Shown here piece by piece: positions 26,833 through 35,472 of a stretch of 64,000 nucleotides of DNA; positions within the stretch are counted from its first letter, which is position 1; each line of letters starts with the position of its first letter. Origin of the DNA: Verticiella sediminum. GTDB lineage: Bacteria; Pseudomonadota; Gammaproteobacteria; Burkholderiales; Burkholderiaceae_B. Position numbers and translations under genes: made by a program. The stretch is from NCBI RefSeq assembly GCF_007558815.1, contig NZ_VLTJ01000028.1:1-64000 (forward strand), read 5' to 3'. Under the pieces are notes generated by a model. The model was given only the letters and a program-made list of their open reading frames with translations. It was not told the origin of the DNA and did not search any database.

Positions 26833-26908
26833 CTGGCATGGATTCTGCATAAGGTTTGCCAGTGGCCAGCGTGGCCTGCCGTCCCTCCAACCTTTCCGAG
26901 GTTTGTCC

Positions 26909-27910
26909 ATGTTCCGTTCCCTCATCAAGCTGTCCCTGGCCCTGGCGGCCGCCCTGCCCTTTGCAAGCCAGGCAGCCGACGAGCCGACGATCAAGTTCGG
27001 CTACGCCAAGTGCGCGCACTGCACACCGCTGAGCCTGCTGCCGGAGTACGCCCAGGACGTCAAGATCGAAGCCATCCAGTTCAACACCGGCAACGACGTC
27101 ATGACCGCCCTGCTCTCCAAGAGCATCGACGTGGCCCAGATCACCTACCTGCACTACGCCACGGCGCTGGATCGCGGCTTCGACATGGTCGCCATCTCGG
27201 GCCAGATCAACGGCGGCTCGCAGGTGCTGGTCGGCAACAGCCTGCCGATCCAGGAGAACGACTGGGACAGCCTGAAGGCCGTCATCGCCGACTACAAGGC
27301 CCAGGGCAAGCCCTTTCGCGTCGCGGCCTCGCGCGGCAACGCCCAGGACCTGCACATGCGCGGCGCCTTCGCCAAGCAGGGCATCGACGTCAACAAGGAT
27401 GTGCAGTTCGTGAACATCCCCAATCCGTCCGACCACGTGCAGGCGTTGCGCCGCGGCGAAGTCGAGCTCATCACCTCGGTCGATCCGTTCGCCACGCAGA
27501 TCCGCCAGGTCGAGGCCGCCAAGTTCTTCACTTATCCCTACGACCAGGCGGCCGGCAAGCTGACCAACCTCATCGTCACCCGCTCGGACGTGGTCAAGAA
27601 CAACGCCAAGGGCGTCGAAGGGGCGGTCAAGGCCGTCATTGCGGTGAACGACAAGATGGCCGCCGACAAGCCGCTCTTCGTCGAGACCATCCACAATATC
27701 ACCGGCCTGGACGAGAAGATCGCCGCCGGCGCCGTCGAGAACCTCTACCCCGACTACAAGATGTACCGCGAGTCGGCCGTGGCCATCGGCCAGATGATGC
27801 GCGAGCTGAACTACATCAACTCCGATGTGAGCGCCGCCATCGAGAAGAACATGGACTACAGCTTCCTCGAGTCCGCCACCGGCAAGCCCAAGTCCGAACT
27901 CGGCGATTGA
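26909..27910 (+). CDS. ABC transporter substrate-binding protein (SsuA/NMT1-like)
   Basis: Periplasmic binding protein of the nitrate/taurine/thiamine-precursor type, 333 residues, with signal peptide MFRSLIKLSLALAAALPFASQAA. The mature protein starts with TIKFGYAKCAHCTPLSLLPEYA, where an unusual CxxC sits in the ligand-binding loop. LITSVDPFATQI and LHYATALDRGFDMVAISGQINGG follow the family pattern. The ATG after CCGAGGTTTGTCC was chosen; a TTG two codons earlier is also in frame. It forms the importer with the next two genes. Confidence 0.9.
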   Translation: MFRSLIKLSLALAAALPFASQAADEPTIKFGYAKCAHCTPLSLLPEYAQDVKIEAIQFNTGNDVMTALLSKSIDVAQITYLHYATALDRGFDMVAISGQINGGSQVLVGNSLPIQENDWDSLKAVIADYKAQGKPFRVAASRGNAQDLHMRGAFAKQGIDVNKDVQFVNIPNPSDHVQALRRGEVELITSVDPFATQIRQVEAAKFFTYPYDQAAGKLTNLIVTRSDVVKNNAKGVEGAVKAVIAVNDKMAADKPLFVETIHNITGLDEKIAAGAVENLYPDYKMYRESAVAIGQMMRELNYINSDVSAAIEKNMDYSFLESATGKPKSELGD

Positions 27911-27973
27911 ACCGCCGGCCTGCGCCCCCGCACGGCGGGGCGCAGGCCGTCACCACCGACAACGAGCCCGCCC

Positions 27974-28834
27974 ATGAGCACCGTGCCCGCCCGCTCCTCC
28001 AGCATGTCCCAACCTTCCGTGCCCATGGCACGCCGCCTGTACCGCCGGATCGACCGCGCCATCGTGCCGGTCCTGGTCCTGGTCGGCTGGGAGCTTTTCT
28101 CCCGCTCGGGCATCCTGCCACCCGCCCTGCTGCCCGCGCCCTCCCAGGTCATCGTCGCCTGGATCGACTGGATCTTCGCGGTCGACGGCAACACGCAGAA
28201 CTACAGCGGCAAGTGGCTGTCGGACGTGGCCGCCAGCGCGGGCCGCGTGTTCGCGGGCTTCGGCATCGCCACCGCCCTGGGCGTGCTGCTCGGCATGTCG
28301 ATCGGCTGGTCGCGCGTGGTCGAGAAGCTGATCGAGCCCACCCTGCAGGTGCTGCGCCCGGTACCGCCGGTGTCCTGGATCCCGCTCGCCATCATCTGGT
28401 TCGGGATCGCCGACAAGCCCGCCATCTTCCTGGTGTTCCTGGGTTCGTTCTTTCCCATCCTGCTGTCCACCATCCACGGCGTGAAGACGGTCGACCGCAA
28501 CCTGCTGCGCGCCGGTGCGATGGCCGGCGGCAAGCCCGGCATGCTGCTGCGCCACATCGTCTTCCCGGCGGCGCTGCCGAGCATTTTCTCGGGCCTGCGC
28601 ATCGCCATCGGGTCGGCCTGGATGCTCACCGTCACGGCCGAGATGGTCGCGGTCAAGAGCGGCGTGGGCTACGTGCTCTGGGATTCGTACTACTTCCTGC
28701 GCTATGACATCGTGATCGCGTCCATGGCCACCATCGGCCTGCTCGGCTTCCTGAGCGACTTCGCGATCAAGGCGATCTCCGCCCGCGTGCTGCGCTGGCA
28801 GCGCGGTTCCACCCTACAGGCCAAGGAAAGCTGA
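27974..28834 (+). CDS. ABC transporter permease (SsuC/TauC type)
   Basis: Inner-membrane permease of 286 residues with about six helices. The EAA loop that contacts the ATPase is in LLRAGAMAGGKPGMLLRHIVFPAALPSIFSGLRIAIGSAW. PVPPVSWIPLAIIWFGI is typical of the taurine/nitrate/sulfonate permease group. The start is uncertain: ATG 27974 has a weak ribosome site and ATG 28004 is possible. The ATPase gene starts 1 base after its stop. Confidence 0.93.
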   Translation: MSTVPARSSSMSQPSVPMARRLYRRIDRAIVPVLVLVGWELFSRSGILPPALLPAPSQVIVAWIDWIFAVDGNTQNYSGKWLSDVAASAGRVFAGFGIATALGVLLGMSIGWSRVVEKLIEPTLQVLRPVPPVSWIPLAIIWFGIADKPAIFLVFLGSFFPILLSTIHGVKTVDRNLLRAGAMAGGKPGMLLRHIVFPAALPSIFSGLRIAIGSAWMLTVTAEMVAVKSGVGYVLWDSYYFLRYDIVIASMATIGLLGFLSDFAIKAISARVLRWQRGSTLQAKES

Positions 28835-28835
28835 T

Positions 28836-29615
28836 ATGGCACTGATCGAGATCGAGCGCGTCTGCCGTCTGTTCGAGGACCCCAAGCGCGGCAAGCCGGT
28901 GATCGCGCTGGACAATGTCAACGTGCGCGTCGAGCGCAACGAATTCCTGTGCCTGCTCGGGCCCAGCGGCTGCGGCAAGTCCACCCTGCTCAACATGATC
29001 GCCGGCTTCGACCATCCGAGCAGCGGTACCGTGAAGGTCGGCGGCCACGTGGTCTCCGAACCCGGCGCGGATCGCGGTGTGGTGTTCCAGCAAGCCAACC
29101 TGATGCCCTGGCTGCCGGTCTGGGAGAACGTCGCCTTCCACCTCAAGATGACCGGCGCGCCCAAGGCCGAGCGCCGCGAGCGCGCGCAGAAGTTCATCGA
29201 CATGGTGGGGCTGCGCGGCTTCGAGAACCACTATCCCAGCGAACTGTCGGGCGGCATGAACCAGCGCGTGGGCATTGCCCGCGCCCTGCTCATGAACCCC
29301 GAAGTCATCCTGATGGACGAGCCGTTCGGCGCGCTGGACGAGCAGACCAAGATGGACATGCACGCCGAACTGGTGCGCATCTGGCGCGAGAGCCAGAGCA
29401 CGATCGTGTTCGTCACCCACAGCATCGAGGAAGCACTCGCGCTCGGCACCCACGTGGCCGTGATGTCGGCGCGCCCGGGGCGCATCCGCGAGCTGCTGCC
29501 GATCGACCTGGACCGCCCGCGCGACACCACCTCGGCCCAGTTCAACGACTACAAGCGGCACATCCTGCACCTGCTGCGCCCTGAGTCCGAACACCGATTG
29601 GAACAGGCGGCGTAG
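28836..29615 (+). CDS. ABC transporter ATP-binding protein (SsuB/TauB type)
   Basis: A 259-residue ATPase that powers the importer. Walker A is GPSGCGKST at residues 42-50, the Q-loop is FQQANLMPWL, the ABC signature is LSGGMNQRV, Walker B is VILMDEPFGALDEQT and the switch His is in FVTHSIEEAL. It starts 1 base after the permease stop, so the two are coupled. The sequence type matches importers for sulfonates, nitrate or pyrimidine-like compounds. Confidence 0.95.
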   Translation: MALIEIERVCRLFEDPKRGKPVIALDNVNVRVERNEFLCLLGPSGCGKSTLLNMIAGFDHPSSGTVKVGGHVVSEPGADRGVVFQQANLMPWLPVWENVAFHLKMTGAPKAERRERAQKFIDMVGLRGFENHYPSELSGGMNQRVGIARALLMNPEVILMDEPFGALDEQTKMDMHAELVRIWRESQSTIVFVTHSIEEALALGTHVAVMSARPGRIRELLPIDLDRPRDTTSAQFNDYKRHILHLLRPESEHRLEQAA

Positions 29616-29664
29616 ATGAACCACCCCCTACGCGCCGACGCGCGCTGCCCTCGAGGAGGCTGAC

Positions 29665-30660
29665 GTGAGCACCTTCATCACCGGCGCCTGCGGCTTCGTG
29701 GGGCTGGCGCTCGCCGAGCACTGGCTGGGCGCCGGCGAGGAAGTCGTCGGCTACGACGTGCAGGCGCTGCCCGCTTCGGCCAGCGAGCGCTTCCGGGCAC
29801 TGCCGGGCCGCTACGTGCACGTGCGCGGCAACGTGTGCGATGCCGGCGCCCTGGATCGCGCGCTGGGCCAGCATCGGCCGAGCCGCGTGGTCAGCCTCGC
29901 GGCCGTCACGGCAGGCGCGCGCCGCGAGCGCGGCGACCCCGCCAGCATCGCCCAGGTCAACGTGGCAGGAGCCTGGAACGTGCTGGCCGCCGCGGCGGCG
30001 CATCGCGTCGCGCGCGTGGTCCATGTGAGTTCGGGCTCGGCCTACGGGCACAGCGGGCGGGCGAGCGCCCGCCTGCACGAGACCGACACTCCGCTGCAGC
30101 CGGAGGCGCTGTACGGCATCACCAAGCACGCCGCCGAGGCCGGGGCCCTGCGGCTGGCCGATCTCTACGGGCTCGATGTGCGCGTCGCACGTCTGGGTAC
30201 CTGCTTCGGTCCATGGGAGGCCGACACCGGCGTGCGCGATACGCTCAGCGCTCCGCTGCAGGCGCTGCACCTCGCCGCCAGCGGCGAGGCGGTCGTGCTG
30301 CCGCGCGACAGCCGGCGCGACTGGCTGTACGTGCGCGACGCCGCAGCCGGGCTCGCCGCCCTGGCGCAGGCTCCGGTGCTGCATCACTCCGTGTACAACG
30401 TGGCGGCCGGCTTCGAATGGTCCATGAGCGCCTGGTGCGCGTATCTGCAGCAGGCCTTCCCCACCGCCGACTGGCGCGTCGCCGTCGACGGCGAGGACGC
30501 CAACATCGACTACTACGCACCCTACGACAGGGCTTCCATGGACATCGGCCGGCTCTGCGCGGATACCGGCTTCGTACCGCGCTACGACCTGCCCGCCGCG
30601 GCCGACGACTACCTCGCCTGGTTCCGTGCCCAGAACGCCGCGCAACGCTCCGCCCCCTGA
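29665..30660 (+). CDS. NAD-dependent epimerase/dehydratase family protein
   Basis: A 331-residue extended short-chain dehydrogenase. The nucleotide-binding TGACGFVG motif is at the N terminus and the catalytic Tyr150-x3-Lys154 in YGITK. It begins with GTG after GAGGAGGCTGAC. The family normally acts on sugar nucleotides, but the gene sits in a six-gene catabolic operon between transport genes and a second dehydrogenase, so a small-molecule dehydrogenase or isomerase role is equally likely. The substrate is not known. Confidence 0.88.
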   Translation: MSTFITGACGFVGLALAEHWLGAGEEVVGYDVQALPASASERFRALPGRYVHVRGNVCDAGALDRALGQHRPSRVVSLAAVTAGARRERGDPASIAQVNVAGAWNVLAAAAAHRVARVVHVSSGSAYGHSGRASARLHETDTPLQPEALYGITKHAAEAGALRLADLYGLDVRVARLGTCFGPWEADTGVRDTLSAPLQALHLAASGEAVVLPRDSRRDWLYVRDAAAGLAALAQAPVLHHSVYNVAAGFEWSMSAWCAYLQQAFPTADWRVAVDGEDANIDYYAPYDRASMDIGRLCADTGFVPRYDLPAAADDYLAWFRAQNAAQRSAP

Positions 30661-30676
30661 GGACACCATCGCCGCC

Positions 30677-31492
30677 ATGCCCGCTTCCTACGCCCTTCCC
30701 GCCGACGCCCGACGCCTGCCGGGCCGGGTCTGCATCGTTACCGGCGCGGCTTCCGGCATCGGCCGCGCCACCGCCCGTCTGCTTGCCGCGCACGGCGCTT
30801 ACGTCGTCGTGGCCGACATCACCAGCGAGGTCATCGAGGGCGGCGCGCCCACCGCCGAACGAATCGCCGAGGACGGCAACCATGCGGTCTACCGTCGCAC
30901 CGACGTGGCCAGCCTGGCCGACGTCGAGGGCCTGGTCGCCGACACGGTGGCCCGCCACGGCCGGCTCGACGTGATCGTGAACAACGCCTGCATCCGCCAC
31001 GCCCGTCCGCTGCTCGAGATGGGCGAAGACGACTGGAACCGCGTGCTCGACGTCAATCTGTCCGGCGCGTTCCGCTGCTGCCAGGCCGCCGTGCGGCAGA
31101 TGCTCACGCAGACGCCCCTGGCCGACGAGGACGAGGGCGTGCGCGGCCGGATCGTCAACCTCGCCTCGCAGCACGGCATGATCGCCGCCCCGCAGGACAT
31201 CGCCTACGGCACGAGCAAGGCGGGCGTGGCCTATCTCACGCGCCAGATCGCGACCGACTACGCCGCCCAGGGCATCGTGTGCAATGCCGTCGCGCCCGGC
31301 AAGATCCAGACGGGCGCGGGCGGCCGCGCCGTCGATCCGGCCGTGATGGACCGCGCAACGCGGCGCACGCCGTGGCCGCGCCTGGGACGCTCCGAAGACG
31401 TCGCGAACGCGGTCCTTTTCCTTGCCAGCGCCGAAGCGAGCTTCATCACCGGCGCCCAGCTCATGGTCGATGGCGGCTGGATGGCCGCCTGA
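30677..31492 (+). CDS. SDR family oxidoreductase
   Basis: Classical short-chain dehydrogenase of 271 residues, oxidising or reducing a hydroxyl/keto group with NAD(P). TGAASGIG at residues 22-29 binds the cofactor, VNNACI is the NNAG-type motif, the catalytic Ser is in NLASQHG and Tyr177/Lys181 are in YGTSK. The Asp after the second strand (VVADIT) suggests NAD over NADP. The start is the ATG 16 bases after the epimerase stop; the open frame extends upstream. Confidence 0.93.
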   Translation: MPASYALPADARRLPGRVCIVTGAASGIGRATARLLAAHGAYVVVADITSEVIEGGAPTAERIAEDGNHAVYRRTDVASLADVEGLVADTVARHGRLDVIVNNACIRHARPLLEMGEDDWNRVLDVNLSGAFRCCQAAVRQMLTQTPLADEDEGVRGRIVNLASQHGMIAAPQDIAYGTSKAGVAYLTRQIATDYAAQGIVCNAVAPGKIQTGAGGRAVDPAVMDRATRRTPWPRLGRSEDVANAVLFLASAEASFITGAQLMVDGGWMAA

Positions 31493-31532
31493 CACCGACA
31501 GACAGAACCTTCCGCACCACAGAACGCACACC

Positions 31533-32963
31533 ATGTCCGCTACGAGCTTCGATCTTGTCGTCCGCAACGCCCGCGTCGTCACCGCCGCGGATGTCTTCAC
31601 CTGCGATATCGGTGTGCGCGAGGGTGTCATCACCGCGCTCGGCACCGGGCTCGCACCGGGCGCCCGCGAGGTCGATGCCCAGGGGCGCTACGTCACGCCC
31701 GGCGGCGTGGACGCGCATTGCCACCTCGACCAGCCCTCGCCGCCGCCGGTGCGCATGGCCGACGACTTCGACACCGGCACGGCCTCGGCCGCCTGCGGCG
31801 GCACCACCACGGTGATTCCCTTCGCCGCCCAGGAAAAAGGCAGCTCGCTGCGTGCCGCCGTCGAGGACTATCACCGCCGCGCCGAAGGCCGGGCCCACGT
31901 GGACTACGCGTTCCACTTGATCGTGAGCGACCCCACGCCCAAGGTGTTGGAAGAGGAACTGCCGGCCTTGATCGAGGAAGGCTATACGTCGTTCAAGATC
32001 TACATGACCTACGACGACCTCAAGCTGGACGATGGCCAGATCCTCGACGTGCTCGACGTGGCGCGCCGCCATGGCGCCATGGCCATGATCCACGCCGAGA
32101 ACTCCGACTGCATCGAATGGCTCACGCGCCGGCTGCAAGCCGCGGGCAAGACCGCGCCGCGCTTTCACGCGCACGCCCGGCCCATGCTGGTCGAACGGGA
32201 GGCGACGCACCGCGCGATCTCGCTGTCGCAGCTCGTGGACGTGCCCATCCTGATCGTGCACGTGTCCGGCAAGGACGCAGTCGAGCAGATCCGCTGGGCG
32301 CGCGGCCTGGGGCTGTCGATCTTCGCCGAGACCTGCCCGCAGTACCTCTTTCTCACCGCCGAGGACCTCGGCCTGGAAAGCCCCGAGGACGGCTACCTCG
32401 GCGCACGCTGCGTGTGCAGCCCGCCGCCGCGCGACAAGTCCAACCAGGAAGTGATCTGGCGCGGCCTGGCCGACGGCACGTTCACCGTCTTTTCGTCGGA
32501 CCACGCCCCCTTCCGCTACGACGGCGAGCACGGCAAGAAGCCGGGCGGACAGGAAGTCGCCTTCCAGCATATCCCGAACGGCATTCCCGGCCTGGAAACG
32601 CGCCTGCCGCTGCTCTGGTCGGAAGGCGTGCTGGGCGGGCGCATCACGCCGCAGAAGTTCGTCGAACTGACCGCCACCAACCCGGCCAAGGCCTACGGCC
32701 TGCATCCGCGCAAGGGGACGATCGCCATCGGCGCCGACGCCGACCTGGTGGTATGGGACGAGCGCGACGTCATCGTGCGCAACGATATGCTGCACCACGA
32801 CGTGGACTACACCCCTTACGAAGGCATCGCACTGCGCGCCTGGCCCGGACTCACCCTGGTCGGCGGTGACGTGGTGTGGGACGGCCGCACGTTCCTGCCG
32901 CGTCGCGGCGCGGGTCGCTTCCTGCGCTGCGGCATGCCTACACTGCTGCCGGCGCGGGGTTGA
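31533..32963 (+). CDS. hydA: dihydropyrimidinase / D-hydantoinase
   Basis: Amidohydrolase that opens cyclic amides such as dihydrouracil, dihydrothymine or 5-substituted hydantoins; 476 residues. The dinuclear zinc site is complete: His62 and His64 (DAHCHLDQP), carboxylated Lys155 (SFKIYMTY), His187 (MIHAEN), His243 (IVHVSG) and Asp323 (SSDHAPF). CSPPPRDKSNQE is also typical of the subgroup. It is the last gene of the operon beginning with the ABC transporter. No ureidopropionase or carbamoylase gene follows, so the product is processed elsewhere or is not a carbamoyl amino acid. Confidence 0.94.
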   Translation: MSATSFDLVVRNARVVTAADVFTCDIGVREGVITALGTGLAPGAREVDAQGRYVTPGGVDAHCHLDQPSPPPVRMADDFDTGTASAACGGTTTVIPFAAQEKGSSLRAAVEDYHRRAEGRAHVDYAFHLIVSDPTPKVLEEELPALIEEGYTSFKIYMTYDDLKLDDGQILDVLDVARRHGAMAMIHAENSDCIEWLTRRLQAAGKTAPRFHAHARPMLVEREATHRAISLSQLVDVPILIVHVSGKDAVEQIRWARGLGLSIFAETCPQYLFLTAEDLGLESPEDGYLGARCVCSPPPRDKSNQEVIWRGLADGTFTVFSSDHAPFRYDGEHGKKPGGQEVAFQHIPNGIPGLETRLPLLWSEGVLGGRITPQKFVELTATNPAKAYGLHPRKGTIAIGADADLVVWDERDVIVRNDMLHHDVDYTPYEGIALRAWPGLTLVGGDVVWDGRTFLPRRGAGRFLRCGMPTLLPARG

Positions 32964-32983
32964 GCGCGCCGGCGCCGGCTGAA

Positions 32984-34027
32984 TTACCGGGACAGCACCT
33001 GCTCCAGCGTGTCGGCTTCCAGGACGCGGCCCAGCGCCCGCTGCAACTCGGCCGCCGACGCCGCGCTCACGCGCGCGGCCGCAGCATCGGGCAGCGGCCC
33101 GAATCGACGGACCAGCAATTCCGTCAATGCCTGGCGCAGACCGGCCGTCCGACCTTCTTCCCGACCTTCTTCCCGGCCCTTGGCCCGGCCGATGGCCAAC
33201 CCCTTCTCGATGCCGACCCGCTCGACACTGGTCACATAGCTCACGTCGAATTCTCCTTCGAGGCGCGCGACAGCCTCGGTGAAGGCCAGGCTTTCCGGTG
33301 CCGGCAGCGCGAGTACCCCGTCGATGAAACGGAACAGGCGCTGCACGTCGGCCTCGCCATAGCCGTAGTCGTACAGCAGCCGCATCAGCGCCACCTTGCG
33401 TTGCAGCCTGGCACGCGGCGCGCGTGCCAGCGTGTCGCTTGCATCCAGCTCCACGAGCACCATCACGGCGAAGGGATTGTCGCGGGCCAGATCCCGCAAT
33501 GCCTCGCGCCGCGTCCGCCAGCCGGCCAAATGTACCACCGGAAACACGAACTCCAGGTAGCCGAAGCCCCCGCCCAGTGGTGCGAGCCGGTAGGCGAGCC
33601 GTGACGGACCCGCGCGGGATCGGGTCAGGATGCCCAGGTGGACGATGTCCTGCTCCGGATGACGGTCGCGCAGGCGGTAATGGTAGGTATACATGCGCGA
33701 CAGGAAGGCCGCATCCAGGCGCGCCTGGACCTCGATGTGGATCAGCAGCAGCGCCTTGACGCCTGTGCGCAAGCGCAGCTCGACGAGTTTGTCGACATAG
33801 CGCCGCCCCCGGCGGGACGCTCCCGCCAGGCGCTGCAGCTCCTTGTCCCGAAAGACCGGCCTGGCCGTCCAGTCCATGTGCGCGTGCAACGCCGGCCAGA
33901 ACAACCGTAGACAGGGTTCGACATAGTGCTCCAGCGCATCCTTCCAGTGCCCATCGAGATCGGATGGCTCGGCGCCTGTGCCGGCGGATGCCGGCATCGC
34001 CTTCGCATCGGTGGTGGCATGGGGCAT
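32984..34027 (-). CDS. Rpn/PD-(D/E)XK nuclease-like protein with DUF4351-type C terminus
   Basis: A 347-residue protein resembling the recombination-promoting nuclease (Rpn)/transposase-related family. The nuclease-type site is visible as Asp79 in RYVDKLVELRL and Glu99-x-Gln101 in LIHIEVQAR, a PD-(D/E)XK pattern. Near residue 280 there is a charged repeat (KGREEGREEGR), and the last ~50 residues (RRFGPLPDAAAARV onward) look like DUF4351. Proteins of this type occur as scattered orphan genes and are thought to be mobile or host-recombination related. It is convergent with hydA. Confidence 0.8.
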   Translation of the reverse strand: MPHATTDAKAMPASAGTGAEPSDLDGHWKDALEHYVEPCLRLFWPALHAHMDWTARPVFRDKELQRLAGASRRGRRYVDKLVELRLRTGVKALLLIHIEVQARLDAAFLSRMYTYHYRLRDRHPEQDIVHLGILTRSRAGPSRLAYRLAPLGGGFGYLEFVFPVVHLAGWRTRREALRDLARDNPFAVMVLVELDASDTLARAPRARLQRKVALMRLLYDYGYGEADVQRLFRFIDGVLALPAPESLAFTEAVARLEGEFDVSYVTSVERVGIEKGLAIGRAKGREEGREEGRTAGLRQALTELLVRRFGPLPDAAAARVSAASAAELQRALGRVLEADTLEQVLSR

Positions 34028-34123
34028 GGGGTCTCCGACTATCGAAGGCCCAGCTTACGGTCCAGGCTGGCGGTGCGAACGTCGACTGCTGACGATTCTG
34101 CGCACCGGCCGCGCGCGACCCGC

Positions 34124-35326
34124 TCAGGACGGCTCGGATCGCGCTTCGGACGCTCCCGCGCGCGCCGGGACCGCCAGCAGGAGCCAGCCCAGGAGCGCGC
34201 ATACGGCGCCCGCCAGGAATACGCTGGCGTAGCCCGTCCGGTTCGCCAGCATGCCCGCCAGCGGCCCCGTCACGCCGTAGGCGATGTCCTGGAACATCGC
34301 GAAACCGCCCACCGCCGTGCCGCGCAGCGATGCCGGGACCCGTCTGACGGCTTCCATGCCCATGGCGGGAAACACCATCGAGCAGCCGACGCCCGTGAGC
34401 AAGGCGCCGGCCAGCGCCACGCCAGGCCCCGGTGCCAGCCAGAGCAGCGCCTGGCCGACGGCCTCGAGCGCCAGCGAGCACAACGCAACCGGCCGGCCGC
34501 CGAGACGATCCGGCAGGTGTCCGGCCAGGAGTCGCACCGCCACGAAGCCCGCGCCGAAGGCCGTCAGCCCCAGCCCCGCGTGCGGCCAGCCCTGGGCGAG
34601 GAAATACAAGGGCACGAAGGCGCCCAAGGCGGCGAAGCCCACCCCTTGCAGGCCGACCACGGCGCCTTCGCGCCAGATGCGGCCGAGCACCTGCCGAAAG
34701 GGCACGCGCGGCACGGTGCCGGTGGACACGCTCGCGGGCAGGGTGCGCACGCACCACCATGCCAGCAGCGGGACGAGCGAGGCGAACACCATCACACTGG
34801 CGAAGCCCGAAACGCCCAGCAGCCACAGCCCGAGCGGGCCGCCCGCAGCGAGCGCGCCATACATGGCCATACCGATGAAGGCCAGGACGCGGCCGGAGCG
34901 CGCCGGCCCCATGAGCTGCATGCCCCAACTGACCGCGCCCACCATGGCCAGGCTTTCGCCCAGGCCCAGCAGAACGCGGCCGGCCACCAGCACAATGTAG
35001 GCGGGTTGCGCCGCCAGGCCCGGCGCAGCGGATGCCAGGCAGACCAGGCTTGCCAACACATAGATCAGCAGGCCACGACGCAGGCAGGTGCCTGGACCGA
35101 GGCGGTCGGCCACGCTGCCGGCATGGGCGCGGGTCAGGATGGTCGAGAGAAAGGCGACGCCGATGGCAAAGCCGCCGGCCACGTTGCCAAGGCCCAGGTG
35201 CCGAGTCACGTAGACCGACAGCGAGGCCAGGCCGACCGCCACGCAGAGATAGGCAAGAAAGAGAGCGGCACTCAGGCGCAACAGGGGCGCCAGCCGATCC
35301 GCACCGGAAGATGTCGTCGTCGACAT
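34124..35326 (-). CDS. MFS transporter (YhhS/YfcJ type)
   Basis: Twelve-helix major facilitator of 400 residues. The loop between helices 2 and 3 has the MFS motif in altered form (GSVADRLGPGTCLRRG), and GHLPDRLGGRPVAL is the matching loop in the second half. It resembles the YhhS/YfcJ group, whose members export sugars or small drugs; substrate unknown. The start at ATG 35326 follows GGAGCCTG; an in-frame ATG 16 codons earlier is less likely. A LacI-like palindrome lies about 95 bases upstream. Confidence 0.88.
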   Translation of the reverse strand: MSTTTSSGADRLAPLLRLSAALFLAYLCVAVGLASLSVYVTRHLGLGNVAGGFAIGVAFLSTILTRAHAGSVADRLGPGTCLRRGLLIYVLASLVCLASAAPGLAAQPAYIVLVAGRVLLGLGESLAMVGAVSWGMQLMGPARSGRVLAFIGMAMYGALAAGGPLGLWLLGVSGFASVMVFASLVPLLAWWCVRTLPASVSTGTVPRVPFRQVLGRIWREGAVVGLQGVGFAALGAFVPLYFLAQGWPHAGLGLTAFGAGFVAVRLLAGHLPDRLGGRPVALCSLALEAVGQALLWLAPGPGVALAGALLTGVGCSMVFPAMGMEAVRRVPASLRGTAVGGFAMFQDIAYGVTGPLAGMLANRTGYASVFLAGAVCALLGWLLLAVPARAGASEARSEPS

Positions 35327-35419
35327 AGGAACAGGCTCCGAGAGACTGCCCTCCGGTACGGCGCGCAACCGCAACGTCGCGCACCCGCCGGCTCAGGCAG
35401 CAGGTTGCGCGTTGGTTGA

Positions 35420-35433
35420 CGTAAACGCTTACG
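35420..35433. promoter_or_regulatory. LacI/GalR-type operator-like palindrome upstream of the MFS gene
   Basis: CGTAAACGCTTACG pairs at 6 of 7 positions around a central CG, the usual form of LacI-family operators. No LacI-family gene is in the window. Confidence 0.4.
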
Positions 35434-35434
35434 C

Positions 35435-35458
35435 GAACGCGGGGAAAGGGCCGCGTTC
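35435..35458 (-). terminator. stem-loop after the lrp-type gene
   Basis: Perfect 8-bp stem GAACGCGG/CCGCGTTC with a G/A-rich 8-base loop, 15 bases downstream of the regulator's stop on the minus strand. No U-run. Confidence 0.55.
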
Positions 35459-35472
35459 GTATGGATGGCATT

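Larger units (their letters stand above)
26528..26908. other. 381-base regulatory region ahead of the ABC/dihydropyrimidinase operon
   Basis: No gene was recognised. It contains a stem-loop at 26666-26684 (GGTGCAT/ATGCACC, 5-base loop; possible gntR terminator, T-run starting about 17 bases later) and, from 26715 on, an AT-richer part with several ATACA-type elements (26721, 26740, 26755, 26801, 26819). Confidence 0.6.
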
